In this document: positions 8,555 through 17,020 of the stretch, piece after piece | Layout: every line of letters starts with the position of its first letter | Numbering within the stretch: the stretch's first letter is position 1 | Source: a virus | Strand: one strand, 5' to 3' | IMG/VR virus record: IMGVR_UViG_3300035698_022351 | Span: 1 to 29,071 of that record | Length of the DNA stretch: 29,071 bases | The notes under the pieces: model-generated | What the model saw: only the letters and a program-made list of their open reading frames with translations | What the model was told of the DNA's origin: nothing | Databases searched by the model: none | Made by a program: the position numbers and the translations under genes

Positions 8555-9331
8555 TTAATAAACTAAATTCGTATTTGATGTAATAGGAATCTGATTGCCA
8601 GAGAAGTTATTAAAACCACTTCTAGAAGCATTTGTATGACCCCTATTTCTACCAAATAGTGTGGATGAAAATTCATTTCCTGTACATGCACATTCGTTCC
8701 TGCTGAAGTCAAGGTCGAATATATCTGTAACAGTTATATCCACCGATTCTGCAACAAGAGTTGTGTCTGAAGTAAAGGAAACTCCATAAGAGTTCATCCA
8801 GCAACCCTGATAGATTGTTACGATAGCTTCGTTGTTTACTGGTTCACATTCACTACATTGTTTACCAGTAGGATCATGAGTAGTCTTATTAAGATTAAAA
8901 CTCGTCTTAACCCTATGTTTATCCTCAACTGCTATAGCTGAAAATATAACCTCATGACGAATATCGAAAGGCCACGCATGATCTTTCAATGCTCTAACAA
9001 AACCATCTACACCAGCGTTATATCCGAATGATTGCATAACATTCGCCAAATACAATGCTGTTCTCTCAACCGAAAGAGAAATAGGATCTGATGGGTCAGG
9101 TACTAGTTCAGCGATCTGATCACCAAAACCGATACCTCTAATCGGATTTACTCCTCTTGAATCGGTATGAGCGAAACTGGATACAAGCCCTACCTGAAGG
9201 AATAAGTTCCCCCCCTGGCCTCCAAGTCCTTCTGTCCCTGAAGCTGGAGCGAATATCCTAACCTTTGAAGAAAGTACTGCACGAGTGTTAGGAGCTATCC
9301 CGGCACGATATGCATAATTGTCAGTATTCAT
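8555..9331 (-). CDS. Probable tail tube protein
   Basis: 258 residues, directly downstream of the sheath gene, where contractile-tail phages carry the gene for the inner tube. The sequence is beta-rich with a phrase like GFGDQIAELVPDPSDPISLS followed by a helix (VERTALYLANVMQSFG), the pattern expected of tube subunits, whose central beta-hairpin and helix build stacked hexamer rings. It is longer than many tube proteins (about 140-200 residues). The extra length holds CSEC near residue 158 and CACTG near residue 215, so a metal site or disulfide is possible. Start: ATG preceded by a G-rich ribosome site (GGGGGTG). The GC-rich stem-loop at 8515-8543 follows the stop. The tube call rests on position and pattern. 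Confidence 0.72.
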   Translation of the reverse strand: MNTDNYAYRAGIAPNTRAVLSSKVRIFAPASGTEGLGGQGGNLFLQVGLVSSFAHTDSRGVNPIRGIGFGDQIAELVPDPSDPISLSVERTALYLANVMQSFGYNAGVDGFVRALKDHAWPFDIRHEVIFSAIAVEDKHRVKTSFNLNKTTHDPTGKQCSECEPVNNEAIVTIYQGCWMNSYGVSFTSDTTLVAESVDITVTDIFDLDFSRNECACTGNEFSSTLFGRNRGHTNASRSGFNNFSGNQIPITSNTNLVY

Positions 9332-9346
9332 CTAGTTTCACCCCCT

Positions 9347-12124
9347 TTATCCTAGCGTAGTTCTTACAGTGTAAGTAACAACAACCCAATTCAATGGCAA
9401 TACAGGAGAGTACTCTGCAGTAACTCTCATAACTGTCGCATCAATTGGATCACGGAATGCCTTAATGCCTCTATAAGCCACAATTATCTCTGAATCTACG
9501 AGAGATCTAAGTAATGAAGCTATCGTCATTTCTACATCAATATGAAGTTCATCTAAGTACTTCCTACCAATGTAACGATCAAGAACAGCTCTGGTTAACC
9601 TTTGAACCTCATCAGTTATAGCTGTAACTGTAGGTTCTCTGGTTAGAACAGTTGACATATCAGTTGTGAGAGCCTGTCTGACCCTTAAGAAAGGATCATT
9701 TTCTTCAATCACAGTATTACCTGCAACTGCAACTTCATTCTTTTCAATTTCATCAAGCTTTCTACCAAGCCTTGAAAAACCAACTATCGATTTGTGAGTC
9801 ATCGGTTCAGCTACATCGTAATCTGGTCTTACAACTACACCAGCCACAGCAGCAGCAAGGAATGGAGATTCAACAATAACCTCGTGACTCCTACCAAGTT
9901 CATCTTCCAGGCGCATTACCGCAGTATCAGGATAAAAGAATACTACCCTTCTGGAGTGATAATTAGCAGCCCTTGTTCTAGCCTCAGCAACCGTAGTTCC
10001 TGATTTATGACCGAGGTAAGCAATACATTCATTTCTATTCTGTATTGAACTCTGGATCTCACAATAGGTCTTTGTAAAAACCTGTACGTCTTCATTCGTT
10101 GTTAACGGTATGATGATTTCGGGTCTTGAATTACCTGAAAGTGGAAACCTTAAGCTCTCTATAGCTTCAATATAATCACTTGAACTAGCATCAGGTGATG
10201 TTGATGTTCGTGCAACCTGTAGCATTACAAGTTGTACTGCACCGTTCCTAAAAGCAAGTTCAGCAGCAAGAGCAAGATTATTACTTACATCTGGAGCACC
10301 GAACAGTAATGTAACCTGACTCATATTGCTAATAAGAACAGCCTCATAATTTTCTTTAGCATAACGATAAGTCACATAATATGTATCGGAAACCGAAGGT
10401 TCAGCCCCTGCCTTGTTATAAGTACAAAGAGCAACGGTATTATCTACGGCTAAACCAGTAGTTGTAGCAATAAAAACTCTCAAACCAGGAATCTGTTGAT
10501 TAGGAATACTGCTTGCTTCAAACTCACCTGCAACCGTTATGGTAAAAACCAATGTATCGCCTGGGGCGAATGAATAAGTTACAGGAGTCAGAATGGATAA
10601 AGCATTTCCTGTCTGCACATCCCTATAAGTCTGACCTATTTCACCTGTGCCATTACTTCCATAAATATCAGAAGATGTTACAGTAAATTCAGTCGGACTA
10701 GTAAAAGTTACAGTTAGTGTTTCATCTACTGAGTATCCAGGAACTGTAAGGCCATCAAAAAGGCTATTCGGCCAGTCAACACCTTCAGTACCAAAATTTG
10801 GATCTGCAACACTATGGCTAGATGTATCTTCAATAAAAGTAGCAAGAAATTTCTGCTTATCATCAGAAAAAACATTATATTTACCAATAGGTGCATTACC
10901 CACAGCAGTTACTTTCATGGTATAGCAATCATCAGTGATTCTGTTATACCAATAAGTAAGATAAACTTTATTACCAGAAGCCGGAGAATTTTTAAGAACA
11001 AATGTTTTATTTGCTCCGCTTACTTCATTAACGGTAACAGGGCCTGCTACAAGAGCAGCTGCGACTGTTGTACCAACATAAGCCTCTACTAAACTCGGAG
11101 AGTCAGTAGCTTTGTCTGTACCAGTACCATTAGTGATTGGGAATATAACTGAAAATTCCTTATTAATATCATCAACTAAACCGGAAACCTCTTCCATGTA
11201 AGATTTATTGTCAACAAGATTAGCACTAATCTCGCCTTCATCAAACTGACTGGAATTGACTGCAGTTACACCTGGGGTTAATAGAAAACCAGTTCCCCAA
11301 CAGATTTTATTGTCCTTGAGTATATAATCTACTCCTTCAACATAATCTGTAGCACCTGGCGTTAAACCAACAGAAAGAATTTTTGAAACATTCTTTTCAT
11401 AAAGCTCATCGCAAGTATCTTGATAGTCATTAAAATAATAAGTTATCCAAACACCCTTACCGACTGCTGGAATACTAACCAGTGTAACAGTACCATTAAT
11501 ACCATCAACTGCTTGCACTGCAACAGGGGCAGCACTAATAAGTTTGTCACCAACTAATACAGCAACATCACTTGTATTAGTAGTTGCTGTGCCATTGCCT
11601 GAACCATCAGTGATTCTATCACGAGCAACTTTAAATTCTTTAACTAAACCATCAACCTGATCACTGACATCTTCATTTTCTATGCGAGTGTCAGTTCTGT
11701 TAATGTAATAACTAGCTTCAACAAGCGCGCCTGCTTCTGGAATAACTCCAAGAAGTATAACACCTGTTTCACCAACTACCTGAATAACAGACACATCTTC
11801 GCCATTGACAAAAACCTGTACATCAACAGGATTATTAGTTATAAGCCCAGTACCATTCCCATCTACAAGAGGTGAATAGTTAGTTACAATAGTATTCTCT
11901 GTGCCTGTAAATTGAGAACTTTCATTCTCAAAAGGTATCAAGTTATCTACTATTGCACTACTACCTCTGATATGCTCTTCTGCTGTTTTTAATAGCATTT
12001 CATCAGCTGTACCGATAAGAGCAGGTAACCTTACACCTAAAGATACTGATAGATCGGACGGGGCCAAGATAGTTTCTGTATAAACTCCTGGTGGAACATA
12101 ATTCCTAAAAGGACCAATACTCAT
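9347..12124 (-). CDS. Contractile tail sheath protein
   Basis: 925 residues. The N-terminus YVPPGVYTETI is the usual sheath opening. The C-terminal 290 residues contain sheath-like core features: a helix-rich part with DEVQRLTRAVLDRYIGRKYL and a final strand region MRVTAEYSPVLPLNWVVVTY that would form the inter-subunit handshake. The sheath surrounds the tube and contracts at infection. The protein is much larger than the roughly 450-700 residues common for sheaths. The extra length lies in residues about 70-560 and includes three related beta-rich repeats (about 75-145, 160-236 and 318-398), each with an NGTG element, a G..G.V.L...P..G..V strand pair and an aromatic YY.N or YWYN end. A fourth beta-rich segment follows (about 430-560). 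Start: ATG with GGGAGG eight bases upstream. Confidence 0.9.
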   Translation of the reverse strand: MSIGPFRNYVPPGVYTETILAPSDLSVSLGVRLPALIGTADEMLLKTAEEHIRGSSAIVDNLIPFENESSQFTGTENTIVTNYSPLVDGNGTGLITNNPVDVQVFVNGEDVSVIQVVGETGVILLGVIPEAGALVEASYYINRTDTRIENEDVSDQVDGLVKEFKVARDRITDGSGNGTATTNTSDVAVLVGDKLISAAPVAVQAVDGINGTVTLVSIPAVGKGVWITYYFNDYQDTCDELYEKNVSKILSVGLTPGATDYVEGVDYILKDNKICWGTGFLLTPGVTAVNSSQFDEGEISANLVDNKSYMEEVSGLVDDINKEFSVIFPITNGTGTDKATDSPSLVEAYVGTTVAAALVAGPVTVNEVSGANKTFVLKNSPASGNKVYLTYWYNRITDDCYTMKVTAVGNAPIGKYNVFSDDKQKFLATFIEDTSSHSVADPNFGTEGVDWPNSLFDGLTVPGYSVDETLTVTFTSPTEFTVTSSDIYGSNGTGEIGQTYRDVQTGNALSILTPVTYSFAPGDTLVFTITVAGEFEASSIPNQQIPGLRVFIATTTGLAVDNTVALCTYNKAGAEPSVSDTYYVTYRYAKENYEAVLISNMSQVTLLFGAPDVSNNLALAAELAFRNGAVQLVMLQVARTSTSPDASSSDYIEAIESLRFPLSGNSRPEIIIPLTTNEDVQVFTKTYCEIQSSIQNRNECIAYLGHKSGTTVAEARTRAANYHSRRVVFFYPDTAVMRLEDELGRSHEVIVESPFLAAAVAGVVVRPDYDVAEPMTHKSIVGFSRLGRKLDEIEKNEVAVAGNTVIEENDPFLRVRQALTTDMSTVLTREPTVTAITDEVQRLTRAVLDRYIGRKYLDELHIDVEMTIASLLRSLVDSEIIVAYRGIKAFRDPIDATVMRVTAEYSPVLPLNWVVVTYTVRTTLG

Positions 12125-12219
12125 AAAATTTTCCTCCCTAAAACAAATCTCTAAAAAATCAATACATCCTCTAATCTCTCTTCTGAATTGTTTACAAGTG
12201 CAATTCTCTCTCTAATCTC
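12125..12219 (-). other. Leader region of the sheath gene
   Basis: This 95-base gap is purine-rich on the transcribed strand, with two AGAGATTAGAG motifs and a weak inverted repeat GAATTG / CAATTC with a 10-base loop. The sheath ribosome site GGGAGG lies at its end. I see no clear promoter or terminator. It is among the longer gaps in the tail cassette and precedes a gene that must be highly expressed. Confidence 0.4.
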
Positions 12220-13158
12220 TTAGCTCTTATCTGGGGAGGAACACGAAAGTAAGTCCTCCTTCATTGACATTGTTACAAAATCTAATGCCGCTGAAGCATA
12301 GACCCCTTTTTCGCCAAACGCTTTAAGCGTTTCTGACATATCTCTTATATCTTTAAAAATGTCATCATGCATATACGGTAACCCGCTTAATGATGATGCT
12401 AATCTTAAATTCTTAATCGCTTTGCCCATAGTTATAAGCTGACACTTTTGTACATTTAAACCAAGTTCATCCGCTATAAAATAAGCAATTTTGAATAACC
12501 TTTTTTCATGAGCTAACTTCATACTGCTACTATGTCTAAGAGTCATATAACCTTGAGCATCTATACCCTCATCTTTAAGGGCCAATTCTTCTCCTAGATG
12601 TTTAATCGTTTTATCTCTATTCTTTTTATAATTATGTCTTCCCTTGAATTCCTTTCTAAGCAGATCTCTAATTTCTTGAGTGAAATCTCCGTGCCTTACA
12701 GCACCCTGCCATAAAAGATTGACCTGGCCTCTTTCAGGATTCCAGGTTTGATCGAATTCATCTATTTCTATTTCAAGGTCTTTTAATCTTTCTTCTGAAA
12801 GCTTATTGCCTTTTCCTAATAGTTCTTTTATTTCATCTCGCCAGTATTCCTGTTTTTTACTTACAGCCCTGGCTATTCTATAAAGGATTTGACTAGTGGC
12901 ATACTCTAAAGCGTCTCCACCTTCAAGCCTGTCGTAGAATTCTGAAAAACGAGAATAAACTTTTCTCAGATCATCCATTTCTTCTTTCAGATAATCATTA
13001 AATTCTTTTCCGGCTTCTCTCTCAATTTCTTCAGCAATTTCTTCTTCAGACATATCTAAAGGATCTTTCTCTGTGGGCTTTTCTTCTGATTTTGGTACGT
13101 CTTCTTCGGCAACTAATAACCTGGCAAGCCTCTGCAATTTATTTGTGAATTCTGTCAT
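12220..13158 (-). CDS. Unrecognised helical protein upstream of the sheath gene
   Basis: 312 residues, strongly charged and predicted helical throughout. I do not recognise the family. The N-terminus (NKLQRLARLLVAEED) is a short amphipathic helix resembling the N-terminus of the next gene upstream (NRLMRLALSLG). It is followed by an acidic linker, then helices with a Lys/Arg-rich middle (residues about 170-190, FKGRHNYKKNRDK). The C-terminus ends in SCSSPDKS. The gene starts 3 bases after the stop of the acidic protein and ends 95 bases before the sheath gene. Position suggests a neck, tail-completion or minor virion role. No enzyme motif is visible. Confidence 0.75.
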   Translation of the reverse strand: MTEFTNKLQRLARLLVAEEDVPKSEEKPTEKDPLDMSEEEIAEEIEREAGKEFNDYLKEEMDDLRKVYSRFSEFYDRLEGGDALEYATSQILYRIARAVSKKQEYWRDEIKELLGKGNKLSEERLKDLEIEIDEFDQTWNPERGQVNLLWQGAVRHGDFTQEIRDLLRKEFKGRHNYKKNRDKTIKHLGEELALKDEGIDAQGYMTLRHSSSMKLAHEKRLFKIAYFIADELGLNVQKCQLITMGKAIKNLRLASSLSGLPYMHDDIFKDIRDMSETLKAFGEKGVYASAALDFVTMSMKEDLLSCSSPDKS

Positions 13159-13161
13159 TGC

Positions 13162-13560
13162 TTAAAATCCTCTTTTAACCTTTTTAACTAAACCACCTTG
13201 TCTTTTAATTAACTCAACAATATCTTTCAATGCATCTCTTATCTCTCCAAGGATAACTACATCTTGATCGTTATCAACTTTTTCAGCTTCAGGTAGCTCT
13301 GGATTTTTATCTTCATTTTTTTCAGCTTCTTCCTTAGCTCCTTCTTCTGCGTCTGTAAGCATATCCTCAGCACTATCAGATAAGGCATCATCTTTAGAAA
13401 TATCTCCTACTTCACTAATATCATCCTTTTTATCTTCTTTTTTATCTTTTTCGTCTAAATCGAAATCAGGAAGATCAAGAGGTGTATCCTCTTTTTCATC
13501 CTCTTTTCCTGCAGAACCCAAAGATAAAGCAAGACGCATTAGTCTATTCTCATCTAACAT
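13162..13560 (-). CDS. Acidic low-complexity protein
   Basis: 132 residues. After a hydrophobic N-terminal helix (NRLMRLALSLGSAG) comes about 80 residues made mostly of Asp, Glu, Lys and Ser, certainly disordered. A C-terminal helix (VVILGEIRDALKDIVELIKR) and a basic end (KKVKRGF) follow. This resembles no named family I know. Acidic disordered proteins in structural operons can be assembly or scaffold factors, but that is only a guess. The coding call is supported by a GGGG ribosome site before the ATG and by tight spacing to its neighbours (3 bases to the next gene). Confidence 0.7.
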   Translation of the reverse strand: MLDENRLMRLALSLGSAGKEDEKEDTPLDLPDFDLDEKDKKEDKKDDISEVGDISKDDALSDSAEDMLTDAEEGAKEEAEKNEDKNPELPEAEKVDNDQDVVILGEIRDALKDIVELIKRQGGLVKKVKRGF

Positions 13561-13604
13561 GTTATCCCCTTATGTTATTACTTATATTAAAGAAATATTT
13601 AAAG

Positions 13605-14186
13605 TTAATAATCATTCGATATAATAGTTATTTTTGGGTCCTTTTCCTTCTTAATTTCAGTCTTCTTAATTATTGCAGACTTATTATTAGATTTGCCTGG
13701 AGAACTATCTTTTAATTCTTTTTCAACATCCACGTAGTCACTACTTCTAAAAGCCTCTTGGTTACCGCTTGTGACCGTTTCAGTAAAAGAAGTTTTTCTT
13801 CCATCATTAACAATTATATACTCTCCATCTAAATCTCTTTTTATTCGACCCTTTGTATTCAATTTTTCATTTTTACCACTCGCTGAAATCAAGCTATATG
13901 GTCTCTCTGATGAAACTTTTGCAACTATCTTGCCCTCTGCCTTATTAATCGCATCAGCCACTTTTTGGCGCTCTCCATGAATCTCTTGCCACCGCTTAGC
14001 AGCTGAGGCTCCTATCTTGCTATCTATTGACTGATTATTTGATCCCTTAACATGAAAATTACAGGCTGTAATCTTTTTATTGACCTTTTGCTCACACTTA
14101 GGACAATTAGGAAGATCATCCCCTGTTGTCATAATTCTTTCAAATTCCACATTACAATGAGGGCAAACATACTCATAAGTAGGCAT
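13605..14186 (-). CDS. FmdB-type zinc-ribbon protein
   Basis: 193 residues. The N-terminus MPTYEYVCPHCNVEFE with Cys8, Cys11, Cys28 and Cys31 (CPHC and CPKC) is the FmdB / putative regulatory zinc-ribbon signature, which normally binds one zinc. FmdB proteins are usually about 60-110 residues; here a long polar tail rich in Lys, Ser, Asn and Glu is added (residues about 45-193). The tail contains helical (KRWQEIHGERQKVADAINKA) and beta-like stretches (GEYIIVNDGRKTSFTETV). The function of FmdB proteins is poorly defined. In a late phage operon it could be a minor virion protein or a nucleic-acid-binding factor. Start: ATG with GGAG seven bases upstream in the recurring GGAGATTAGAAATG context. 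Confidence 0.8.
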   Translation of the reverse strand: MPTYEYVCPHCNVEFERIMTTGDDLPNCPKCEQKVNKKITACNFHVKGSNNQSIDSKIGASAAKRWQEIHGERQKVADAINKAEGKIVAKVSSERPYSLISASGKNEKLNTKGRIKRDLDGEYIIVNDGRKTSFTETVTSGNQEAFRSSDYVDVEKELKDSSPGKSNNKSAIIKKTEIKKEKDPKITIISNDY

Positions 14187-14215
14187 TTCTAATCTCCTTT
14201 GCTCTTTTTCTTTTA

Positions 14216-14590
14216 CTATCTATTTTCAATAGTATCCTGTGCTAATTTTGCAGCAAGCCTTGATACCCTAGTCCAGGGATCTTTTGCGGCTTCCTGGTCA
14301 ATTTTCTTTTCTCTTTCCTTGAACCCATCCCAATTAGGATTTTCTAAAAGTTGTTTCTCATCTGCAGGCTCAACATAACCGTCCTGTAAATCTCCTACTT
14401 TCTGTTTTATCGGTTTCATAATACTCATTTCCTCCTTTAAATCTTTACGTTCTTTTTTATACTCATCATTTAATTTTTGCTCATCTTTAATAATAGTTTT
14501 TAATTGCCTATCTTTATTTTTATCTGGCAATTGCTGACCTATATCTTTAACTTGCTTATATTCAAAATTTGATAATGCCCATTTTTTCAT
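14216..14590 (-). CDS. Small charged helical protein, unknown function
   Basis: 124 residues, very rich in Lys, Asp, Glu and Gln, probably one or two long helices or a coiled coil (residues 15-60). The C-terminus has PWTRVSRLAAKLAQ, a short amphipathic helix resembling the N-termini of the products encoded at 12220-13158 and 13162-13560. The ATG is two bases after the stop of the preceding gene with only a weak GTGGG ribosome site, suggesting translational coupling. The stop is TAG. I recognise no family. Confidence 0.7.
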   Translation of the reverse strand: MKKWALSNFEYKQVKDIGQQLPDKNKDRQLKTIIKDEQKLNDEYKKERKDLKEEMSIMKPIKQKVGDLQDGYVEPADEKQLLENPNWDGFKEREKKIDQEAAKDPWTRVSRLAAKLAQDTIENR

Positions 14591-14592
14591 TG

Positions 14593-15843
14593 TTAACCCA
14601 CAATTCTGCTATACTTATCGAAATTTTTATCCCTATAAGGTAATGGATGCAAATCAGTTGCAACCTGTCCAATAAAGACTGAGCCCTCAAAACTAACCTC
14701 TCTCACCCTCAAAGGTATAGCCTCATGATATTCCCATGTTGTATAGAGAGGAATACTCATAGAAGCTTTATAATTGAGGCCCTGAGAACCTTCATCTTCA
14801 GTATCTTCAGACTCACCACCGATACTTGGTTCTCTAATCCAGATGTTAAACATCTCTAAACGCCTTTTCTTTTCAGCGACAAGAACAAAAGCAGCAAAAT
14901 CTGCTATCTCTGCCTCCTGGATAGTGTCCTGGGCTTTAACCTCAAATTCTATGGACATATCCCAGAAGCCACCTCGAACATAGGCTCCAAGCTCTCTTTC
15001 CTCAGTTATAATAACTGCTTGCTTATCTCCTTCAGTAATTCTATTACCAAAAGCTAAAATAACTCCTGGAATAGCTGTACTATGAAATTCATTCTCGGAT
15101 ACCGTAAAAGGCCCATAAGATTCACCGTCATAATTATAAGAGGCTCTGTAAATAGCTCTTTTAGCGGGATTAACAATCTGTATTGTTTTAGTTCCAGGAG
15201 ACCATAGATAATCATTTCCCTGGACTAAAAGACTCTGCCCCATAAAAACTTTAAGTGTTTCGGGGATGGGACAATTCTTAAATTCAAAAGTATCTGGATC
15301 ACCCTTTTTCCAAGCAGCAATCAAAACATCATTCAATTCTTCAAAAATCTGATCTACATAGAATGTAGCCGTTTTTACAAAATAGGCTTCTCTGTCATCA
15401 CCTGCAGGAGATTCCCAGGCAGGATCATCTTCCCATTGATCAACATTTGTAATCTCTACATAATAAATGCCACCAGGAGCCAAGTTGTGAAGATTTACTG
15501 TGTCTTCTCTAACCCATTCAATTGAATGGTTAGGTCTATGCTGTACTACATGATCTTTACCTGAACGACCGGAGGCAACCCTGGCTAATGCAACATGAGT
15601 TTTTAATGTACCCATAAAATGGGCTGCCTGAAGATTTTGATGAGATGCAGAAGCTCCACGGACTATAAGAACATGTTTTTCATTTTCATGCAAAAGAGGA
15701 TAACGAGTACTTATCCAGACTTTTTTATAAGCCGGATGCCTGCTAAAAGCATCTCTTAATTCAAGAACAATCCTATGCTTTACTTCACGTAGCATCCAAT
15801 TGTAAATGTATACAGGTTGTACACTAAGACTATCAATAGCCAT
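14593..15843 (-). CDS. Unrecognised virion structural protein, probably neck or tail completion
   Basis: 416 residues, mixed beta/alpha with no low-complexity parts, so a folded protein. It opens with a helix (YIYNWMLREVKHRIVLELRD) and has many Trp/Tyr-rich strands. The last third (residues about 270-400) reads like beta-strands with the segment FWDMSIEFEVKAQDT and an acidic loop GGESEDTEDEGSQG. The layout, and the position between fibre and sheath genes, suggests a neck, terminator or connector component, but I cannot name the family. The ATG overlaps the preceding stop as TAATG, and GAGGAG lies 11 bases upstream inside that gene. Confidence 0.78.
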   Translation of the reverse strand: MAIDSLSVQPVYIYNWMLREVKHRIVLELRDAFSRHPAYKKVWISTRYPLLHENEKHVLIVRGASASHQNLQAAHFMGTLKTHVALARVASGRSGKDHVVQHRPNHSIEWVREDTVNLHNLAPGGIYYVEITNVDQWEDDPAWESPAGDDREAYFVKTATFYVDQIFEELNDVLIAAWKKGDPDTFEFKNCPIPETLKVFMGQSLLVQGNDYLWSPGTKTIQIVNPAKRAIYRASYNYDGESYGPFTVSENEFHSTAIPGVILAFGNRITEGDKQAVIITEERELGAYVRGGFWDMSIEFEVKAQDTIQEAEIADFAAFVLVAEKKRRLEMFNIWIREPSIGGESEDTEDEGSQGLNYKASMSIPLYTTWEYHEAIPLRVREVSFEGSVFIGQVATDLHPLPYRDKNFDKYSRIVG

Positions 15844-16364
15844 TAAACGATTGTCTCCTCATCAGATTTATCTTCTGTTTCTAATTTCTTAACTAATTCA
15901 TCCATACCTACTGGTCTTTTATTACTTAAGATCCTTTCCCTCGTTGCAGAAACTAATTTAGGTTTCACCTGTTTTTCTTCTTTTTCTTTAACAAGAGGCT
16001 TTATTCCTTTTTTTCCAACCTCTACAGGTTTTATTTTCACTGCATCTACAATATTAATATTTGTGATAGGCTTTGTAGGCGCAATCGACTTCTGAATAGG
16101 TTTCTGAATATTTTGTGGCATTAGTTTTTTATTTGAAGATACCTTTTTTAATTTCAAAGCATCTCTTACAGGATCTCTACGAGGAGCAAAAACCTTCCCT
16201 CTGGTCTTAACAATCATTCTAAGTTTAAGATAATCTTTAATCCTACGCTCAGATAGATCACTTGTCATAAGGCATACTATTTGCCCAAAAGCATATTTGA
16301 CCCCTTTAATCTCTAACCCACCCACAACTCTAACTACAACATTAACTACTTGCTGCTGTTCCAT
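15843..16364 (-). CDS. Unrecognised basic protein
   Basis: 173 residues. The first 65 residues look folded (VVNVVVRVVGGLEIKGVKYA, then a helix SERRIKDYLKLRMIV). The remainder is a Lys/Pro/Ile-rich disordered tail with an acidic end (LETEDKSDEETIV). The opening strand pair followed by a helix resembles small proteins that accompany head-to-tail joining genes in phage operons, but this is only a loose likeness. AAGGAG lies four bases before the ATG, and the stop overlaps the next start as TAATG. Confidence 0.7.
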   Translation of the reverse strand: MEQQQVVNVVVRVVGGLEIKGVKYAFGQIVCLMTSDLSERRIKDYLKLRMIVKTRGKVFAPRRDPVRDALKLKKVSSNKKLMPQNIQKPIQKSIAPTKPITNINIVDAVKIKPVEVGKKGIKPLVKEKEEKQVKPKLVSATRERILSNKRPVGMDELVKKLETEDKSDEETIV

Positions 16365-16377
16365 ATCGCTCCTTTTC

Positions 16378-16983
16378 TCACTTCTTACCCGTTAAGGCAT
16401 ATATAATTTGTCTAGCAAAGCCTTTTACAAAATCATCATAAGAACCTGAGGAAGAGAACATTTCAATTTGTTTCCCATGTTGTTGTCTCTGCCTTGCTTC
16501 AAAATCTAAACGTTTACCAAAACGGGCAAATTTTTTAACTCTTCTAGATAATTTAGAATTTAAATCAGTGGATATAGAACGTCCAGCGATCTTTTTAATC
16601 TTTTTTGCAAACTTAATTCTTTTACTTTCTATTGAGGTCATTCGTTTAGTTATCCGCTTAACATTTTGAAAATTCTTTAAATCTAAAGATTTTACTTGAA
16701 GACTATTAGGGCCACTAAACTTTAAAAAATTATAAGGGATATCATCATAATTAGCCTTAAACTCATAGGAATCGTCTTTCTGGCTTATAGAGGTCTCATA
16801 TATATCCTTCAAGACATATTTGCTATATTTGAAACTTATTCCTCCCCTATCAGCAAAAAACCCAGTACTAGGGATTAAACTCGCCAAATAGGTTCCCTCA
16901 AAGCCCTTATGGATTAAACTAGTGAGTTTTTTTGCAAGGGAAACAATTATTTTATTTTTAATCGTTTCTAAGAAATCAGCCAT
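16378..16983 (-). CDS. Unrecognised basic protein without a ribosome-binding site
   Basis: 201 residues, Lys/Arg-rich (about residues 105-165 include KRITKRMTSIESKRIKFAKK), with a helical N-terminus (ETIKNKIIVSLAKKLTSLIH) and a C-terminal helix (DDFVKGFARQIIYALTGKK). No family recognised; a minor tail or head-completion protein is possible from position. The region before the ATG contains three copies of ATTAGTTAAT and no Shine-Dalgarno-like sequence, unlike nearly all other genes here. The stop is TGA, followed 13 bases later by the next gene. Confidence 0.7.
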   Translation of the reverse strand: MADFLETIKNKIIVSLAKKLTSLIHKGFEGTYLASLIPSTGFFADRGGISFKYSKYVLKDIYETSISQKDDSYEFKANYDDIPYNFLKFSGPNSLQVKSLDLKNFQNVKRITKRMTSIESKRIKFAKKIKKIAGRSISTDLNSKLSRRVKKFARFGKRLDFEARQRQQHGKQIEMFSSSGSYDDFVKGFARQIIYALTGKK

Positions 16984-16986
16984 ATT

Positions 16987-17020
16987 ATTAACTAATGATT
17001 AACTAATAGAATTAACTAAT
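16987..17020 (-). repeat. Three direct copies of a 10-bp AT-rich repeat
   Basis: ATTAGTTAAT (transcribed strand; ATTAACTAAT on the given strand) occurs at 17011-17020, 16998-17007 and 16987-16996. The first copy includes the TAG stop of the upstream gene; the last ends four bases before the ATG of the 201-residue protein. It occupies the place where a ribosome site would be expected. Confidence 0.6.

Noticed and set aside
14216-17018. Recoding of TAG, since two genes end in TAG
   Set aside because: The frames after both TAG codons meet further stops soon and show no protein-like extension.
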